Positions 8,879 to 16,742 of a stretch of DNA of 64,000 bases are shown piece after piece (position 1 is the stretch's first letter; each line of letters begins with the position of its first letter). The DNA is taken from positions 62,001 to 126,000 of the forward strand of contig JAOPJZ010000002.1 in the NCBI GenBank assembly GCA_025517525.1, given 5' to 3'. Origin of the DNA: Natronosalvus hydrolyticus (lineage in GTDB: Archaea > Halobacteriota > Halobacteria > Halobacteriales > Natrialbaceae). The notes beneath the pieces are model-generated. The model searched no databases and had not been told where the DNA came from. It was given only the letters and a program-made list of their open reading frames with translations. A program made the translations under genes and the position numbers.

Positions 8879-8966
8879 GGGCGATGGGGCCCGCCCGACC
8901 CAACCGCCGGCGACCGGTCCTCGAGTGGACCAGCCGAATCCGGCTGACGGTCCCTGTCCGTCAGCC
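8879..8966 (+). promoter_or_regulatory. Fluoride riboswitch (crcB motif) with start-codon-adjacent switching hairpin
   Basis: Matches the fluoride aptamer layout. P1 hairpin GGGCG (8879-8883)/CGCCC (8892-8896) encloses the loop ATGGGGCC. P2 is GCCGG (8906-8910)/CCGGC (8940-8944), with a small GGTCC/GGACC hairpin inside. The P1 loop GGGGCC (8886-8891) can pair with GGTCCC (8949-8954) as the required pseudoknot (one G-U). The conserved CTGA(C/T)GG follows P2. A competing perfect 9-bp stem GGCTGACGG (8942-8950)/CCGTCAGCC (8958-8966), loop TCCCTGT, ends at the base before the crcB ATG and uses bases of both P2 and the pseudoknot. No T-run follows, so control is probably translational: fluoride binding would dissolve the hairpin and free the start codon. 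Confidence 0.85.
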
Positions 8967-9362
8967 ATGTCCACGGATACCATCCTCGGTCGACTCGAGT
9001 TGCTCGCCCTGATCGGTATCGGCGGGTTCGCCGGTTCGAACCTCCGATACTTCACGCTCGGGGTACTCCCCGACGAGCTAGCCCTGCTCGTCGTCAACGT
9101 TCTCGGTAGCACCGTCCTTGGGTTCCTGGTCTACGAGGCTCAGTACACCGGGTTCGTGGACCGGAAATCACGGATCGTCTTCACCACGGGCTTTCTCTCC
9201 TCGTTGACGACCTACAGCGGATTTGCGTTCCAGACGGCGACGGCTGCCGATCCACTTGCACTCGGCGGCATCGTCGTCGGGAACTACGCGCTCGGCTTTG
9301 CCGGCGTCCTCGTCGGTCGGCAGGTCGCACGGATCACCCGAAAACGAGGTGATCGTTCGTGA
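8967..9362 (+). CDS. crcB: Fluoride channel CrcB/FluC, first subunit
   Basis: Four-helix membrane protein that forms a dual-topology fluoride-export channel. Conserved CrcB features: GGFAGSNLRYF in TM1 (the G-x3-R-y motif), VVNVLGSTVLGF in TM2 (pore Asn), and TTGFLSSLTTYSGFAFQT in TM3 (the TTfS break with Na+ site and Phe box). The start is ATG 8967, directly after the riboswitch hairpin; a GTG 14 codons upstream is in frame but lies inside the riboswitch. It overlaps the second crcB gene. Where two genes occur, the family works as an obligate heterodimer of oppositely oriented subunits. Confidence 0.93.
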   Translation: MSTDTILGRLELLALIGIGGFAGSNLRYFTLGVLPDELALLVVNVLGSTVLGFLVYEAQYTGFVDRKSRIVFTTGFLSSLTTYSGFAFQTATAADPLALGGIVVGNYALGFAGVLVGRQVARITRKRGDRS

Positions 9363-9766
9363 CGACGATCCTCGGCCTCGAGGGGGTCGCCGTGCTCGTC
9401 TGGCTTACCCTCGAGGCCGAACCGGCACACCTGGTTGGAACGGGAGGTGCTATCGGAGCGATCTGTCGACATCTTGTCTATCAACGACTCGCGTGGGAGA
9501 CGTTCCCAATTGCAACGCTAACGGTCAACACCGTCGGGAGCTTCGTGTTCGCGGTGGTTGCGTTCGGGGATGCGGGCGCGAGTGCGTTCCACCTGATTGG
9601 AATCGGTGCCTGTGGAGCGTTTACGACGTTCTCGTCGTTTTCGGTCGAAACCGTTCAGTTGTGGGAGCGCGGTCAGCGGCGACGGGCCGCGTTCAACGCC
9701 GGGATCAATCTCGCGAGCGCACTGGCCGGGATCGCGTTCGCCTGGCTTCTGACGAGTGGGCTCTAA
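9359..9766 (+). CDS. crcB: Fluoride channel CrcB/FluC, second subunit
   Basis: Paralogue of the preceding gene, translated from GTG 9359, which overlaps the upstream stop by four bases (GTGA); translational coupling is likely. Family motifs: GGAIGAICRHLVYQ (TM1), TLTVNTVGSFVFA (TM2) and GACGAFTTFSSFSVET (TM3). It is closer to the canonical CrcB consensus than the first subunit. Loop charges differ between the two proteins (this one has RRRAAF before TM4), as expected for a pair inserting in opposite orientations. It exports F- passively and is presumably induced through the upstream riboswitch. Confidence 0.93.
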   Translation: MTTILGLEGVAVLVWLTLEAEPAHLVGTGGAIGAICRHLVYQRLAWETFPIATLTVNTVGSFVFAVVAFGDAGASAFHLIGIGACGAFTTFSSFSVETVQLWERGQRRRAAFNAGINLASALAGIAFAWLLTSGL

Positions 9767-10242
9767 TACTGGATCTGTATAATCAGTCGATTCTACTGCT
9801 ATCCCTTACAATAAAAACAATTCTGTGACGGAAACGCGTCCGAAACGGATGTGTGATAAATTGTACCGTATTAGGTTGGAGAGGAAAACACCTATCAGAT
9901 TGCCCTGACCACAGTGCACCAATGTTGCCTTCTCTGTCACAACTTCGGATACGTCCGGTCAATGCAGCCATCGCTTCAGTGCCCGCCCAGTCACACGTGG
10001 TGACTCGAGAGATGGGTCGCAGTCTCGAGGAACTGATCCTCGACCTGTTACAGGGTGAGTTCGCCGGCATCATCCGATCGCACATCCGGGGTGAGGTCTA
10101 TGGAGGCTGCTGAACCGACAGGCCCGGAGAGCCCCAACCAGTCGGCGTCGGGCGTCTATCGCCGATCACGGGTCGACGGCTGGACGGCACCGAGTGTTCG
10201 TCCGAATGCCGGCCCACCGGTTCCCCCCGGAGGTGAACGTGG
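9767..10242. other. Gap between crcB pair and MgtE pair; two weak small ORFs
   Basis: 476 bp without a convincing gene. Two small open frames are listed separately (9922-10113 and 10100-10246). The first 150 bases are AT-richer and probably hold the promoter for the MgtE-like operon. No repeat was seen. Confidence 0.5.
9922..10113 (+). CDS. Possible small protein upstream of the MgtE-like operon (63 aa)
   Basis: Open frame starting MLPSLSQLRIRPVNAAIASV, with an amphipathic helical stretch (REMGRSLEELILDLLQGEF) and GC-rich third positions in its second half. It overlaps the next small frame by 14 bases. No domain is recognised. It may be a genuine small protein or decayed remains of a larger one. 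Confidence 0.3.
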   Translation: MLPSLSQLRIRPVNAAIASVPAQSHVVTREMGRSLEELILDLLQGEFAGIIRSHIRGEVYGGC

Positions 10243-10246
10243 ATGA
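10100..10246 (+). CDS. Possible small protein overlapping mgtE-like gene (48 aa)
   Basis: Starts MEAAEPTGPESPNQSASG and ends four bases into the following gene (ATGA overlap), the spacing of a coupled operon. The sequence is P/G/S/R-rich with no fold that I recognise. The overlap is the main argument for it. Confidence 0.3.
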   Translation: MEAAEPTGPESPNQSASGVYRRSRVDGWTAPSVRPNAGPPVPPGGERG

Positions 10247-10812
10247 GCGTCAAAACCGAATTCTGGTCAATTTACCGACAGGCGCTTCCAGTCTTGTTTA
10301 TTGCGCTTGGTGGCGGGCTTTTCGCTGGTGTCGTCCTCGAGGGGCTGGTCGAAAGCGTCCAGCGATTCCCTGGGTTGCTCGTGATGGTTCCCGTGTTTCT
10401 GGCGACTCGAGGGAACGTCTACGGCGCACTCGGTGGCCGCATCGCGAGCGGGCTCCACCAGGGGCTTATCGAACCACGATTCCAGCGTGACGAGCGCCTG
10501 ATAAACGCCGTCCTGGCGTCGTTCATCAACGGGATCGGTATCTCGATCGTTATCGCCTTCGTGACGTGGGCAGCGCTCGGCCTCATCGGTTGGCCGGCGG
10601 CCGAGTGGTACGAGTTCCTCGGTATCATGCTCATCTCCGGGGTGCTCACCTCGGTCGTCCTGATCTTCGGCCTGCTCGCGATCATTTTCGCGGGCTACAA
10701 ATACGGCTACGACCCCGACAATCTCGTCGGCCCCATCGTCACCACGCTCGGTGACATCTTCGGCATGCTGTTCCTGTTGCTGGCCGTCGGCCTCGTGGAG
10801 GTGCTCGTCTGA
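10243..10812 (+). CDS. MgtE-type divalent cation transporter, half 1 (membrane domain only)
   Basis: 189-aa integral membrane protein matching one repeat of the SLC41/MgtE transmembrane domain: PVFLATRGNVYGALGGRIAS (the 'P-x-L-x2-x-GN' segment) and DPDNLVGPIVTTLGDIFGML (the 'D-P-x3-GP-x-VTT' segment with the membrane Asp implicated in Mg2+ passage). The cytoplasmic N and CBS gating domains of bacterial MgtE are absent. Five helices are likely. It overlaps the next gene by one base (TGATG), and both halves together would make one two-repeat channel. Substrate Mg2+ or another divalent cation is inferred from family. Confidence 0.8.
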   Translation: MSVKTEFWSIYRQALPVLFIALGGGLFAGVVLEGLVESVQRFPGLLVMVPVFLATRGNVYGALGGRIASGLHQGLIEPRFQRDERLINAVLASFINGIGISIVIAFVTWAALGLIGWPAAEWYEFLGIMLISGVLTSVVLIFGLLAIIFAGYKYGYDPDNLVGPIVTTLGDIFGMLFLLLAVGLVEVLV

Positions 10813-11393
10813 TGGTCGTTGGAAGCCCCGGCGGCTCGCTCGGGACGTGGGACACCAAAGCCATCGTCTCGAACATGTTTCCGCTGCTGATCGTTCTCTC
10901 GATTATCGTTCTCGCCGCGGGTATCACCCTCGAGAGCGCCGAGGAGATGCTCGAGCAGTACGGTATTCTGGCGATTATGGTCCCAACGATGGTCGACATG
11001 GGCGGGAACCTCGGTGCGATCTTGAGTTCTCGTCTCTCGAGTCGTCTCCACCTGGGGACGACCTCTTTCGATCTCCGTGACAAGGAACTCATCGGAAACG
11101 TCCTCGCCATCCTGGCGCTCGCGGCGACGATTTTCACCTCGCTCGCCGTCGGTGCGTGGATACTCGGTTTCCTGATCGGGAGCACGCTCGCGCTCACGAC
11201 GCTGTTGACGATTTCACTGGTCAGCGGAATGTCCGTTGCCCTCATCGCCATCGTTTTCAGTTTCGCTACCACCTATGCGTCCTACCATCTCGGTATCGAC
11301 CCCGACGACACGACGATTCCGATCGTCACGAACGTCGTCGACGTGTTCGGCATGATAATCTTCATCAGCGTCTCCTACGTCGTCGTCTTCTAG
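10812..11393 (+). CDS. MgtE-type divalent cation transporter, half 2
   Basis: 193-aa second half, homologous to the preceding protein: PTMVDMGGNLGAILSSRLSS and DPDDTTIPIVTNVVDVFGMI occupy the same positions as the motifs of half 1. The loop between helices carries 'LHLGTTSFDLRDKELIGN', equivalent to half 1's 'LHQGLIEPRFQRDERLIN'. Stop/start overlap with half 1 indicates coupled translation and a 1:1 heterodimer. Without the N/CBS sensor domains the intracellular Mg2+ gating known for MgtE cannot work the same way. Confidence 0.8.
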   Translation: MVVGSPGGSLGTWDTKAIVSNMFPLLIVLSIIVLAAGITLESAEEMLEQYGILAIMVPTMVDMGGNLGAILSSRLSSRLHLGTTSFDLRDKELIGNVLAILALAATIFTSLAVGAWILGFLIGSTLALTTLLTISLVSGMSVALIAIVFSFATTYASYHLGIDPDDTTIPIVTNVVDVFGMIIFISVSYVVVF

Positions 11394-11459
11394 ACTTGCG
11401 GTTGCCCCTTTTCGACCAGGTTCGACGCGATTTAGTGCCTCGAGACGCTAGTTTCATCT

Positions 11460-11735
11460 GTGTCATCCACTGCTGACCGTCCCGACCGGCCCCCGACGGC
11501 GCGACTGTTCGAGGCGCTCCAGGTCAAGCGTAACGCGGCTATCTCGCTCGTCGTTGGCGTCGTTTTCACGCTCGTCGTGTTCCTGTTTTTCGTCGTGATT
11601 CCGGGGTCCGGCCAGACGAATTATTTACTCGCGCTCGGATTTGTTCTTGCGGTGACGACTGCTGGCAGCGTCCTGATCGTTCTGACTGTTTATCGAACGA
11701 TACAGCTCTCGAGAGAGCTCGAGGACGTCGAATAG
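11460..11735 (+). CDS. Small two-TM haloarchaeal membrane protein
   Basis: 91 aa from a GTG start. A short polar N-terminus is followed by two hydrophobic helices (AISLVVGVVFTLVVFLFFVV and LLALGFVLAVTTAGSVLIVL) and a charged tail. No enzyme motif. Codon bias and composition support a real gene. Proteins of this form are conserved among haloarchaea as uncharacterised families (probably DUF7536, from memory). It sits just upstream of citrate synthase on the same strand but with its own spacing. Confidence 0.65.
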   Translation: MSSTADRPDRPPTARLFEALQVKRNAAISLVVGVVFTLVVFLFFVVIPGSGQTNYLLALGFVLAVTTAGSVLIVLTVYRTIQLSRELEDVE

Positions 11736-11852
11736 CGCGTTCGTTTCTGGCTCCTCGACCGTTCGTTCTACGGAGTGGCTTCCCGAAACGTGTTCGTCGC
11801 TGTCAACGACCAAACGGCAATACTTTTCCAGTACCCCACAAAAGTTCTCGCT

Positions 11853-13001
11853 ATGGCTGACGACCTCAAGAAAGGGCTCGAGGGTGTTTTAGTCGCTGAA
11901 TCAGAACTCAGCTCGATCGACGGTGATGTCGGTCGACTGGTCTATCGCGGCTACCCGATCGAAGCGCTGGCCGAAGGGGCAAGCTACGAGGAAGTACTGT
12001 ATTTGCTCTGGCATGGCCACCTGCCCGATGAGCGCGAACTGTCGTCGTTCACCGAGGCGATGGTTGCAGAACGAGAGGTCGACGACGCGATTCTCGAGAC
12101 GGTTCGCCGGCTCGCAGAAGCCGACGAAGAGCCGATGGCGGCGCTTCGAACGGCAACCTCGATGCTCTCGGCGACCGAACCCGAGGGCGATGCCAACGCC
12201 GAAGATCTGGACGCCTCGCTCCGGAAGGGACGGCGCATCACCGCCAAAATCCCGACCGTGCTGGCAGCGTTCGAACGATATCGACAGGGCGACGAACCGG
12301 TCGATCCGAATCCGGAACTCGGACTGGCAGCGAATTTCCTCTACATGTTCACGGGGACCGAACCTGACGAGATCGCTGCCGAGACCTTCGATCAGGCGCT
12401 CATCCTCCACGCCGACCACGGACTCAACGCTTCGACGTTTACTTCGATGGTCATCGCCTCGACGATGGCCGACGTATACAGTGCGATCACCGGGGGTATC
12501 GGCGCCCTCTCCGGACCACTGCACGGCGGAGCAAATCAGGACGTCATGGAGGTGCTTATCGAAATCGACGAGAGCGACCTCGATCCCCATGACTGGGTGG
12601 AGCAGGCGACCGAAGAGGGCCGACGCATTCCCGGCTTCGGCCACCGCGTCTACAACGTGAAAGACCCGCGTGCACACATCCTCCAGCAGCGGAGTGAGGA
12701 ACTCGCCGAAACCGGCGAACGCAAGTGGTACGACATCACGACGACCATCGAGCGCTATCTCACCGAGGAGAAAGGCCTCGTCGAGAAGGGAATCGCACCG
12801 AACGTTGACTTCTACTCCGGCTCGGTGTACTACCAGCTTGGTATTCCGATCGATATGTATACGCCCATCTTCGCCATGAGCCGTGCCGGTGGCTGGATCG
12901 CCCACGTGCTCGAGTACCAGGACGACAACCGTCTCATCCGGCCACGCGCCCGCTACACCGGTCCCGAAGACCAGACGTTCGTCCCGCTCGAAGAACGATA
13001 A
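11853..13001 (+). CDS. gltA: Citrate synthase
   Basis: Condenses acetyl-CoA with oxaloacetate to citrate, first step of the TCA cycle, in the cytoplasm. 382 aa, the compact archaeal/Gram-positive type. The catalytic histidines and Asp are visible: HADHGLNASTF, GPLHGGANQ, GFGHRVYNVKDPRA, and the C-terminal NVDFYSGSVYYQLGIP with the Asp; the Arg residues binding citrate lie in RLIRPRARYTGP. I chose ATG 11853 (MADDLKKGLEGV); upstream in-frame codons lack homology. A methylcitrate synthase role cannot be excluded, but no prp genes are near. Confidence 0.95.
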   Translation: MADDLKKGLEGVLVAESELSSIDGDVGRLVYRGYPIEALAEGASYEEVLYLLWHGHLPDERELSSFTEAMVAEREVDDAILETVRRLAEADEEPMAALRTATSMLSATEPEGDANAEDLDASLRKGRRITAKIPTVLAAFERYRQGDEPVDPNPELGLAANFLYMFTGTEPDEIAAETFDQALILHADHGLNASTFTSMVIASTMADVYSAITGGIGALSGPLHGGANQDVMEVLIEIDESDLDPHDWVEQATEEGRRIPGFGHRVYNVKDPRAHILQQRSEELAETGERKWYDITTTIERYLTEEKGLVEKGIAPNVDFYSGSVYYQLGIPIDMYTPIFAMSRAGGWIAHVLEYQDDNRLIRPRARYTGPEDQTFVPLEER

Positions 13002-13023
13002 GCTGACCGCTCACCGTCGTTCG

Positions 13024-13029
13024 TTTTTT
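13024..13029 (+). terminator. Poly-T terminator after citrate synthase
   Basis: Six T residues 23 bases after the gltA stop codon, in the region between gltA and the convergent MATE gene. Confidence 0.5.
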
Positions 13030-13041
13030 GACTCGAGGGTT

Positions 13042-13059
13042 CGTTTCAATGGCTACTAT
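13042..13059. repeat. Solo end of the 83-bp palindromic repeat family A
   Basis: The 18 bases match the right end of the family A repeat (CGTTTCACTGGCTACTAT) with one mismatch. No left end is found nearby, so this is a remnant. It lies between convergent gltA and MATE genes. Confidence 0.55.
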
Positions 13060-13081
13060 CGGTCTCGAGGCGGGTGGGCTA

Positions 13082-14491
13082 TCAATCGTCTGAGATACTT
13101 CCTCGTTCGGCCATCATCCGTGCTGCTTTGCCGGCCCAGTCACTCGAGCGATACCCCCAGGCGACGACCAGCAGGGCCCAGAGGTAATAGAGGAAGATTC
13201 CGACAGCAACGCCAACGACGCCGTACCCGAGCCAGATAGCGGCGACGTACGAAAAACAGAGGTACCACAGGAAGAGGCCACTCGCTCGAGCGAGAAACGG
13301 AATCGTGGTCTCACTGGCCCCCTGCAACGAGCCGGCGATGGCGATGTAGACGACCAGCAAGGGTGCACTGATACCGTACACCTGTGCAAAGGTGACCGCG
13401 TGATCGGCCGTCTCCGGATCGCTCGTGAAAATCGAGACGAACGTCTCGGCGAAGAGTGCGATGACGAGTCCGATCACCCCAACGGTGGCCAGCCCCAATC
13501 CGGCAATGGCCCAGCCGTTGAATCGTGCCTCGGCTGGGTTCCCTTCTCCGAGATATTGGCCGACGACGATGCTCGCCGCGACGTTGTACCCCCGGGAGAG
13601 GGGGCTCGAGAACTGCTGGTAGACGCGGCGACCGATCTGGTAGGCCGCGTTCGCTTCGGTACTGATCATGAGCAAGATCGAGTTGAACGGAAACTCGATA
13701 GCCGTCGCGACCATGCCTTCGGCGACCCGTGGAGCGCTCACGGTTAGCAACTGGCGGGCGATCACGGGATCGCTCGGCCAAACGAACCCGGCCTCACGCC
13801 ACGGGCCAGCGATCACCCCACAGAGTGTGACTGCGGTAAACACGTTGGCGGCCGCGGTTGCCAGGCCGACGCCGACCACCTCGAGGCGGGGGGCACCGAA
13901 CAGGCCGAGGCCGAGCACGACCGACCCGCTCACGTTGAGCAGATTGGCGATGACGTTGACGACCATCGGTGAGAGGGTATCGCCGGTTCCCTGGAGGGCT
14001 CGGCCGGCAATTATCGAGACGTGTCGGGCGGGGGCCGTCGCCATGATGATCGCCAGATAGATCGCGCCGTAGGTGACCACGTCGGCTTCGGCACCGAGGA
14101 CTTCGATGGCGAGTTCGCTTAACAGGAAGCCGAAGACGACGAACGGAACCCCGGCAACCGCACCGAGAAGGACTGCCTGAGTAATCGCCTCGTCTCGTGT
14201 GTCCGTGGCTCCGCTCCCGGTGTCCTGGCTCGAGAGCGCTATCGCGCCACCGCCAAGCCCCAGGCCGATTCGCAGCGGGAGTCTGGCATACAGATCTGCG
14301 AGCCCGATTGCAGCGATTGCCGCCGGGGAGAGTAGGCCCGTGACGATGATGTCGACGGTCCGCATGAGCGTCCTGGTCGTCTGCTCGGCCATGATCGGCC
14401 AGGCGAGCACCAGCACGCGGACCCAGACGGCGTGGACGCGCTCGCGAAGCGACTGGTGCGTGTCGCTCCCCGTCGGTTTACGGCCGCCCAT
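13082..14491 (-). CDS. MATE-family multidrug/metabolite efflux transporter
   Basis: 469-aa, 12-helix secondary exporter of the MATE fold (Na+- or H+-driven antiport of cationic or planar compounds). Two homologous halves: N-lobe beginning VLVLAWPIMAEQTTRTLMRT and C-lobe beginning SAPRVAEGMVATAIEFPFNS; the short conserved stretches ARHVSIIAGRALQGTGDT and SGYNVAASIVVGQYLGEG-like (SRGYNVAASIVVGQ) sit at equivalent places. The start is ATG 14491 (MGGRKPTG). It is divergent from the threonine ammonia-lyase gene, with 410 bp between them holding that gene's promoter and leader. Substrate unknown. Confidence 0.88.
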   Translation of the reverse strand: MGGRKPTGSDTHQSLRERVHAVWVRVLVLAWPIMAEQTTRTLMRTVDIIVTGLLSPAAIAAIGLADLYARLPLRIGLGLGGGAIALSSQDTGSGATDTRDEAITQAVLLGAVAGVPFVVFGFLLSELAIEVLGAEADVVTYGAIYLAIIMATAPARHVSIIAGRALQGTGDTLSPMVVNVIANLLNVSGSVVLGLGLFGAPRLEVVGVGLATAAANVFTAVTLCGVIAGPWREAGFVWPSDPVIARQLLTVSAPRVAEGMVATAIEFPFNSILLMISTEANAAYQIGRRVYQQFSSPLSRGYNVAASIVVGQYLGEGNPAEARFNGWAIAGLGLATVGVIGLVIALFAETFVSIFTSDPETADHAVTFAQVYGISAPLLVVYIAIAGSLQGASETTIPFLARASGLFLWYLCFSYVAAIWLGYGVVGVAVGIFLYYLWALLVVAWGYRSSDWAGKAARMMAERGSISDD

Positions 14492-14723
14492 ACGTTCGCC
14501 TTGGTGGGCACTGATTAGGGTCTATCGACTCGAGGCGTTCTCGATCGGCCACTCGAGCGTCCAGTCTATTGGTTGTATGGCTGACAATGTGGGTCGCAAA
14601 GTTAACAAACGAACTGAATATGACTATGCCACTCATACTCGAATGACGGCCGTCTGCTCACCGTCAGACATCAGTTTCACCTCGCTCACTGCTTGCGGTT
14701 ACACTTCCACCGCGCAGGGATGA

Positions 14724-14733
14724 GTTTTATATA
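14724..14733 (+). promoter_or_regulatory. TATA box of the threonine ammonia-lyase transcript
   Basis: TTTTATATAC preceded by a purine-rich BRE-like stretch (CGCAGGGATGAG). The expected start point is near 14755, giving an unusually long leader of about 150 nt for a haloarchaeon. Confidence 0.55.
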
Positions 14734-14747
14734 CCTCCCGGTCCCGT

Positions 14748-14818
14748 ATACAGGTGCACGTCACACGCCGTGCATACCTGTATTCCCTTCGTGCTGTCTG
14801 CGCCCGACAGCACGTTTT
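14748..14818 (+). promoter_or_regulatory. Structured leader (two consecutive hairpins, the second terminator-like)
   Basis: Hairpin 1: ATACAGGTGCACG (14748-14760) pairs with CGTGCATACCTGTAT (14769-14783), 13 bp with a 2-nt bulge and 8-nt loop. Hairpin 2: perfect 9-bp stem CGTGCTGTC (14790-14798)/GACAGCACG (14806-14814), 7-nt loop, followed by TTTT. About 85 nt then separate it from the start codon. This looks like an attenuator or riboswitch-type leader of the biosynthetic gene; it matches no riboswitch class I can recognise. Confidence 0.5.
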
Positions 14819-14901
14819 CCAACACGCTCTCGAGCGATGCGTACCCGTTTCTCCAACCACCGATCAACAGTATTTACAATACTTGCCGAGTAGTCGCGGT
14901 C

Positions 14902-16113
14902 ATGCTCGACCGTACTGCTATCCTCGAGGCTGCTGAACGGGTGCGTGAAACCTCCCGTCATACGCCGCTTTCGTACTCGTATACCTACTCCAATATGACC
15001 GGTGCCGAGGTGCACCTGAAACTCGAGAACTTCCAGCGTACGGGTGCGTTCAAAATCCGGGGGGCGACCAACCGCATTCAGACGCTTTCGCCCGACGAAC
15101 AGGCCGCCGGTGTCGTCACCGCGAGCGCCGGGAACCACGCCCAGGGCGTTGCTCTCGCGGCTACGCGTGCTGGCGTAGATTCGAAGATCGTGATGCCCGA
15201 GAACGCTCCGATTTCGAAGATCAAAGCCACCCAGAGCTACGGGGCCGAGGTCGTCCTTTCGGGGGCCGATTACGACGAGGCGGCCGAACGCGCTCACGAG
15301 ATCGAACGCGAGGAGGGCCGGACGTACGTCCACGCCTTCGACGACGAGTACGTGATGGCCGGTCAGGGGACCATCGGCCTCGAGATACTCGAGGACTGTC
15401 CCGACGTCGACACCGTCGTCGTTCCGATCGGCGGTGGCGGGTTAATTTCGGGAATCGCGACGGCCATCAAGGCCGAAAAGCCGGATACCAGAATCATTGG
15501 TGTCCAGTCGGCCGGTGCCTCCAGCGTCGCCAGTTCGCTCGAGAAAGGGGAAGTCGTTTCGCTGGATGGGGTCGACACCATCGCGGACGGTATCGCGACC
15601 CGGAGCGTCGGCGAGAAAACATTCCCGATCATCCAGGAGCGGGTCGACGAGGTCGTCACCGTCACCGACGAACAGATCGCGATGGCCGTCGTCCACTTGC
15701 TCGAGCGCTCCAAGACTGTCGTCGAAGGCGCCGGTGCCGTTTCCCTTGCCGCGCTCCTGTTCGACCGCTTCGAGTACGAACCCGGCGAGGTGATCGTCCC
15801 GGCGCTGTGTGGCGGCAACATCGATCTAAACATGTTGACGACCGTCATCGTCCGCGGCTTGGTCGAAACCGGCCGCTATCTGAAAATCAGAACCGTACTC
15901 AAAGACCGCCCTGGTTCGCTCGAGGACTTGCTGGCGATTCTCTCGGGCCACCGCGCGAACATTTACGCTATCCAGCACGACCGGACCTCGAGGGATATCG
16001 GCATGAGCGACACCGAAGTCGAAATCGACCTCGAGACCCGCGGTCACGACCACGTCGATGAGTTGCTCGAGGCACTCGAGTCCGAAGGCTACGCCGTCGA
16101 AGTGCTGGTTTGA
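14902..16113 (+). CDS. ilvA: Threonine ammonia-lyase with C-terminal ACT domain
   Basis: PLP-dependent deamination of L-threonine (and serine) to 2-oxobutanoate, entry to isoleucine synthesis. The N-terminal fold II domain shows the PLP lysine in FQRTGAFKIRGATN, the Asn/Ser segment SAGNHAQG, and the phosphate-binding loop PIGGGGLISG. A single ACT domain occupies about residues 325-403 (LKDRPGSLEDLLAILSG), the short, allosterically regulated form. The start is ATG 14902 (MLDRTAILEAAERV); the in-frame extension of 44 codons upstream overlaps the leader hairpins and has no enzyme-like sequence. RidA, which detoxifies the enamine/imine product of this enzyme, is encoded next. Confidence 0.93.
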   Translation: MLDRTAILEAAERVRETSRHTPLSYSYTYSNMTGAEVHLKLENFQRTGAFKIRGATNRIQTLSPDEQAAGVVTASAGNHAQGVALAATRAGVDSKIVMPENAPISKIKATQSYGAEVVLSGADYDEAAERAHEIEREEGRTYVHAFDDEYVMAGQGTIGLEILEDCPDVDTVVVPIGGGGLISGIATAIKAEKPDTRIIGVQSAGASSVASSLEKGEVVSLDGVDTIADGIATRSVGEKTFPIIQERVDEVVTVTDEQIAMAVVHLLERSKTVVEGAGAVSLAALLFDRFEYEPGEVIVPALCGGNIDLNMLTTVIVRGLVETGRYLKIRTVLKDRPGSLEDLLAILSGHRANIYAIQHDRTSRDIGMSDTEVEIDLETRGHDHVDELLEALESEGYAVEVLV

Positions 16114-16357
16114 TAGGGAGTGTTGACTGGGTCCCGGTCGGCGCGAACCGGGTGGTCGCTGCCAGGTGAGACGCCGTCACTCTTTGTGGGACAGCCGATT
16201 CGGATTGTTTTGATATCATACTCATAGTGACTACTATGATTTCCGAAGTAAAACGACCTCGGATTCTGCAGGGATAGTCACGCTCAACACACGCCACTCG
16301 AGGGTCACTCAAGTGGTTTCGTCGGTGTTTAAGTTACCCTGGCGAGACGATTTCGGC

Positions 16358-16738
16358 ATGAAACGAATCATCAGCACGGACGACGCACCAGCCGCCGTTG
16401 GCGCGTACAGCCAGGGAACCACCGACGACTCGCTGGTGTTTACGGCGGGGCAGATCCCGCTGACCCCCGGTGGCGAGTTACTCGACGACGAACCGATCGA
16501 TGTCCAGACCGAACAGTCACTGGACAACGTCACGGCCGTCCTCGAGGAAGCTGGCGCGAGTATGAGCGACGTCCTCAAGATGACGGTTCTGCTCGCCGAC
16601 ATCGATGATTTCGAGGCGATGAACGAGGTGTACGCGGGGTACTTTGACGACGAACCACCGGCCCGCAGCGCCTTCGAGGTCGCTCGCCTGCCGAAAGGAG
16701 TCGGTATCGAAATCGAAGCGATCGCCAGCCTCGAGTAA
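16358..16738 (+). CDS. ridA: RidA-family reactive intermediate (enamine/imine) deaminase
   Basis: 126-aa trimeric YjgF/RidA fold protein. It hydrolyses 2-aminoacrylate and 2-aminocrotonate released by PLP dehydratases to the ketoacid and ammonia. Family features: GAYSQGTTDDSLVFTAGQIP at the N-terminus, a mid-protein VLKMTVLLADI, and the C-terminal PPARSAFEVARLPKGVGIEIEAIA carrying the substrate-binding Arg (RSAFEV) and the catalytic-pocket Glu. The start is ATG 16358. Placement directly after ilvA fits its role as safety partner of threonine ammonia-lyase, although 244 bp and its own promoter separate them. Confidence 0.93.
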   Translation: MKRIISTDDAPAAVGAYSQGTTDDSLVFTAGQIPLTPGGELLDDEPIDVQTEQSLDNVTAVLEEAGASMSDVLKMTVLLADIDDFEAMNEVYAGYFDDEPPARSAFEVARLPKGVGIEIEAIASLE

Positions 16739-16742
16739 GGCC

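Noticed and set aside
14770..14901. 44-codon in-frame N-terminal extension of threonine ammonia-lyase
   Set aside because: It lies over the leader hairpins, has atypical codon use, and the enzyme is complete from 14902.
16222..16239. Inverted repeat TCATAGT-GACT-ACTATGA between ilvA and ridA
   Set aside because: It is perfect but short, lies about 120 bp before ridA outside any obvious promoter, and has no T-run; no role can be supported.
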